This document shows positions 63,767 through 64,000 of a stretch of DNA of 64,000 nt, piece after piece. Positions within the stretch are counted from its first letter, which is position 1. Every line of letters begins with the position of its first letter. A program made the position numbers and the translations under genes. A model generated the notes under the pieces. That model was not told the DNA's origin. It made no database searches and was given only the letters and a program-made list of their open reading frames with translations. This DNA is from Scylla paramamosain (lineage: Eukaryota > Arthropoda > Malacostraca > Decapoda > Portunidae): contig NC_087178.1 in assembly GCF_035594125.1 (NCBI RefSeq), positions 11,606,470 to 11,670,469 on the forward strand, read 5' to 3'.

Positions 63767-64000
63767 TATGCACACAGTGGCACCTTGTGAATTTTTATTA
63801 TTTTTTTTCTTATTGGTTAATGTTGTGTCCTAAACATAGAATTGAATGAAAATAACCTAATTATAGATTAAAAAAAAATACAGTTAAACAAAAACATGAA
63901 TTGCCATATGCCTCAATGTATAAGATGGCACTTGAATCATCCCCCCAAAAAAAAATACAAAAAACAGGTCATCCTATACATCAGATACAAAAAAAGACCT
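62908..64000 (+). repeat. Duplicated segment, copy 2 (runs off the window)
   Basis: Matches 25602-26725 at an offset of 37306, including the CTTACTGGT palindrome (62944-63019) and the TTA/TAG/TA compound microsatellite. Differences are homopolymer lengths (for example A-runs near 63483 and 63955) and shorter TAG and TA tracts. It abuts the truncated DIRS RT. Confidence 0.93.
63580..63760 (+). repeat. Compound microsatellite (TTA)n-(TAG)n-(TA)n, copy 2
   Basis: Same composite as 26277-26490, about 30 bp shorter. Confidence 0.96.

Overview
This window looks like an intergenic or heterochromatin-like stretch of an animal genome, most probably a decapod crustacean. That is an inference from three things: very long (CT/GA)n, (TA)n and (CA)n microsatellites; a mix of Jockey-like, CR1/Jockey-group and RNase H-bearing LINEs, a Penelope-like element, DIRS1-like retrotransposons, BEL/Pao and Gypsy remnants, and hAT, piggyBac, mariner and Tigger/pogo DNA transposons; and the absence of any prokaryotic gene organisation. 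No rRNA, tRNA, CRISPR or bacterial operon is visible. Nearly every coding region is a mobile-element relic with stops or frameshifts. The only candidate host-type gene is a two-exon SANT/Myb-like coding region on the minus strand (12806-13458), itself possibly broken.

Layout. 1-5898: a Jockey-like LINE (here LINE-A) interrupted by a complete hAT transposon (2093-5573) with an exact 8-bp target duplication. 5905-6660: BEL/Pao integrase remnant. 7430-8855: minus-strand LINE-B and LINE-A scraps. 9454-9830: Tigger transposase C-terminus. 11089-11177: two adjacent perfect hairpins. 12763-13458: SANT/Myb-like exons. 13880-14935: Penelope-like remnant. 15190-17965: minus-strand LINE-A. 18036-24950: two DIRS1-like copies facing each other, forming an inverted repeat with arms of about 3.1 kb around a 524-bp spacer that carries a truncated tyrosine recombinase. 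25602-26725: a segment repeated almost exactly at 62908-64000. 26850-28235: an 800-bp CT array with regularly repeated 18-mers, then a GA-associated repeat. 29370-31662: LINE-C (RT plus RNase H). 32763-38000: a LINE-A fragment and pieces of a minus-strand Gypsy-like element with a candidate LTR. 38877-39836: microsatellites and a minisatellite. 40953-43400: internally deleted piggyBac. 43485-47300: the most complete LINE-B, with an ORF1-like coiled-coil protein, endonuclease and RT. 47545-50228: more LINE-A and LINE-B. 51360-54347: second piggyBac with TTAA ends and all three catalytic aspartates. 55180-56230: mariner remnant. 57410-60040: LINE-B split by a 766-bp Tigger derivative. 60045-62907: third, more diverged DIRS copy with a six-copy 40-bp minisatellite in its leader.

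The elements do not work together as a pathway; the information is in the nesting. The hAT entered LINE-A, the Tigger entered LINE-B, and piggyBac-1 entered a GA-flanked repeat whose related unfilled copy is also present at 28067-28235. The feature most likely to have biological consequence is the DIRS inverted repeat: any transcript across it would fold into about 3 kb of nearly perfect double-stranded RNA.
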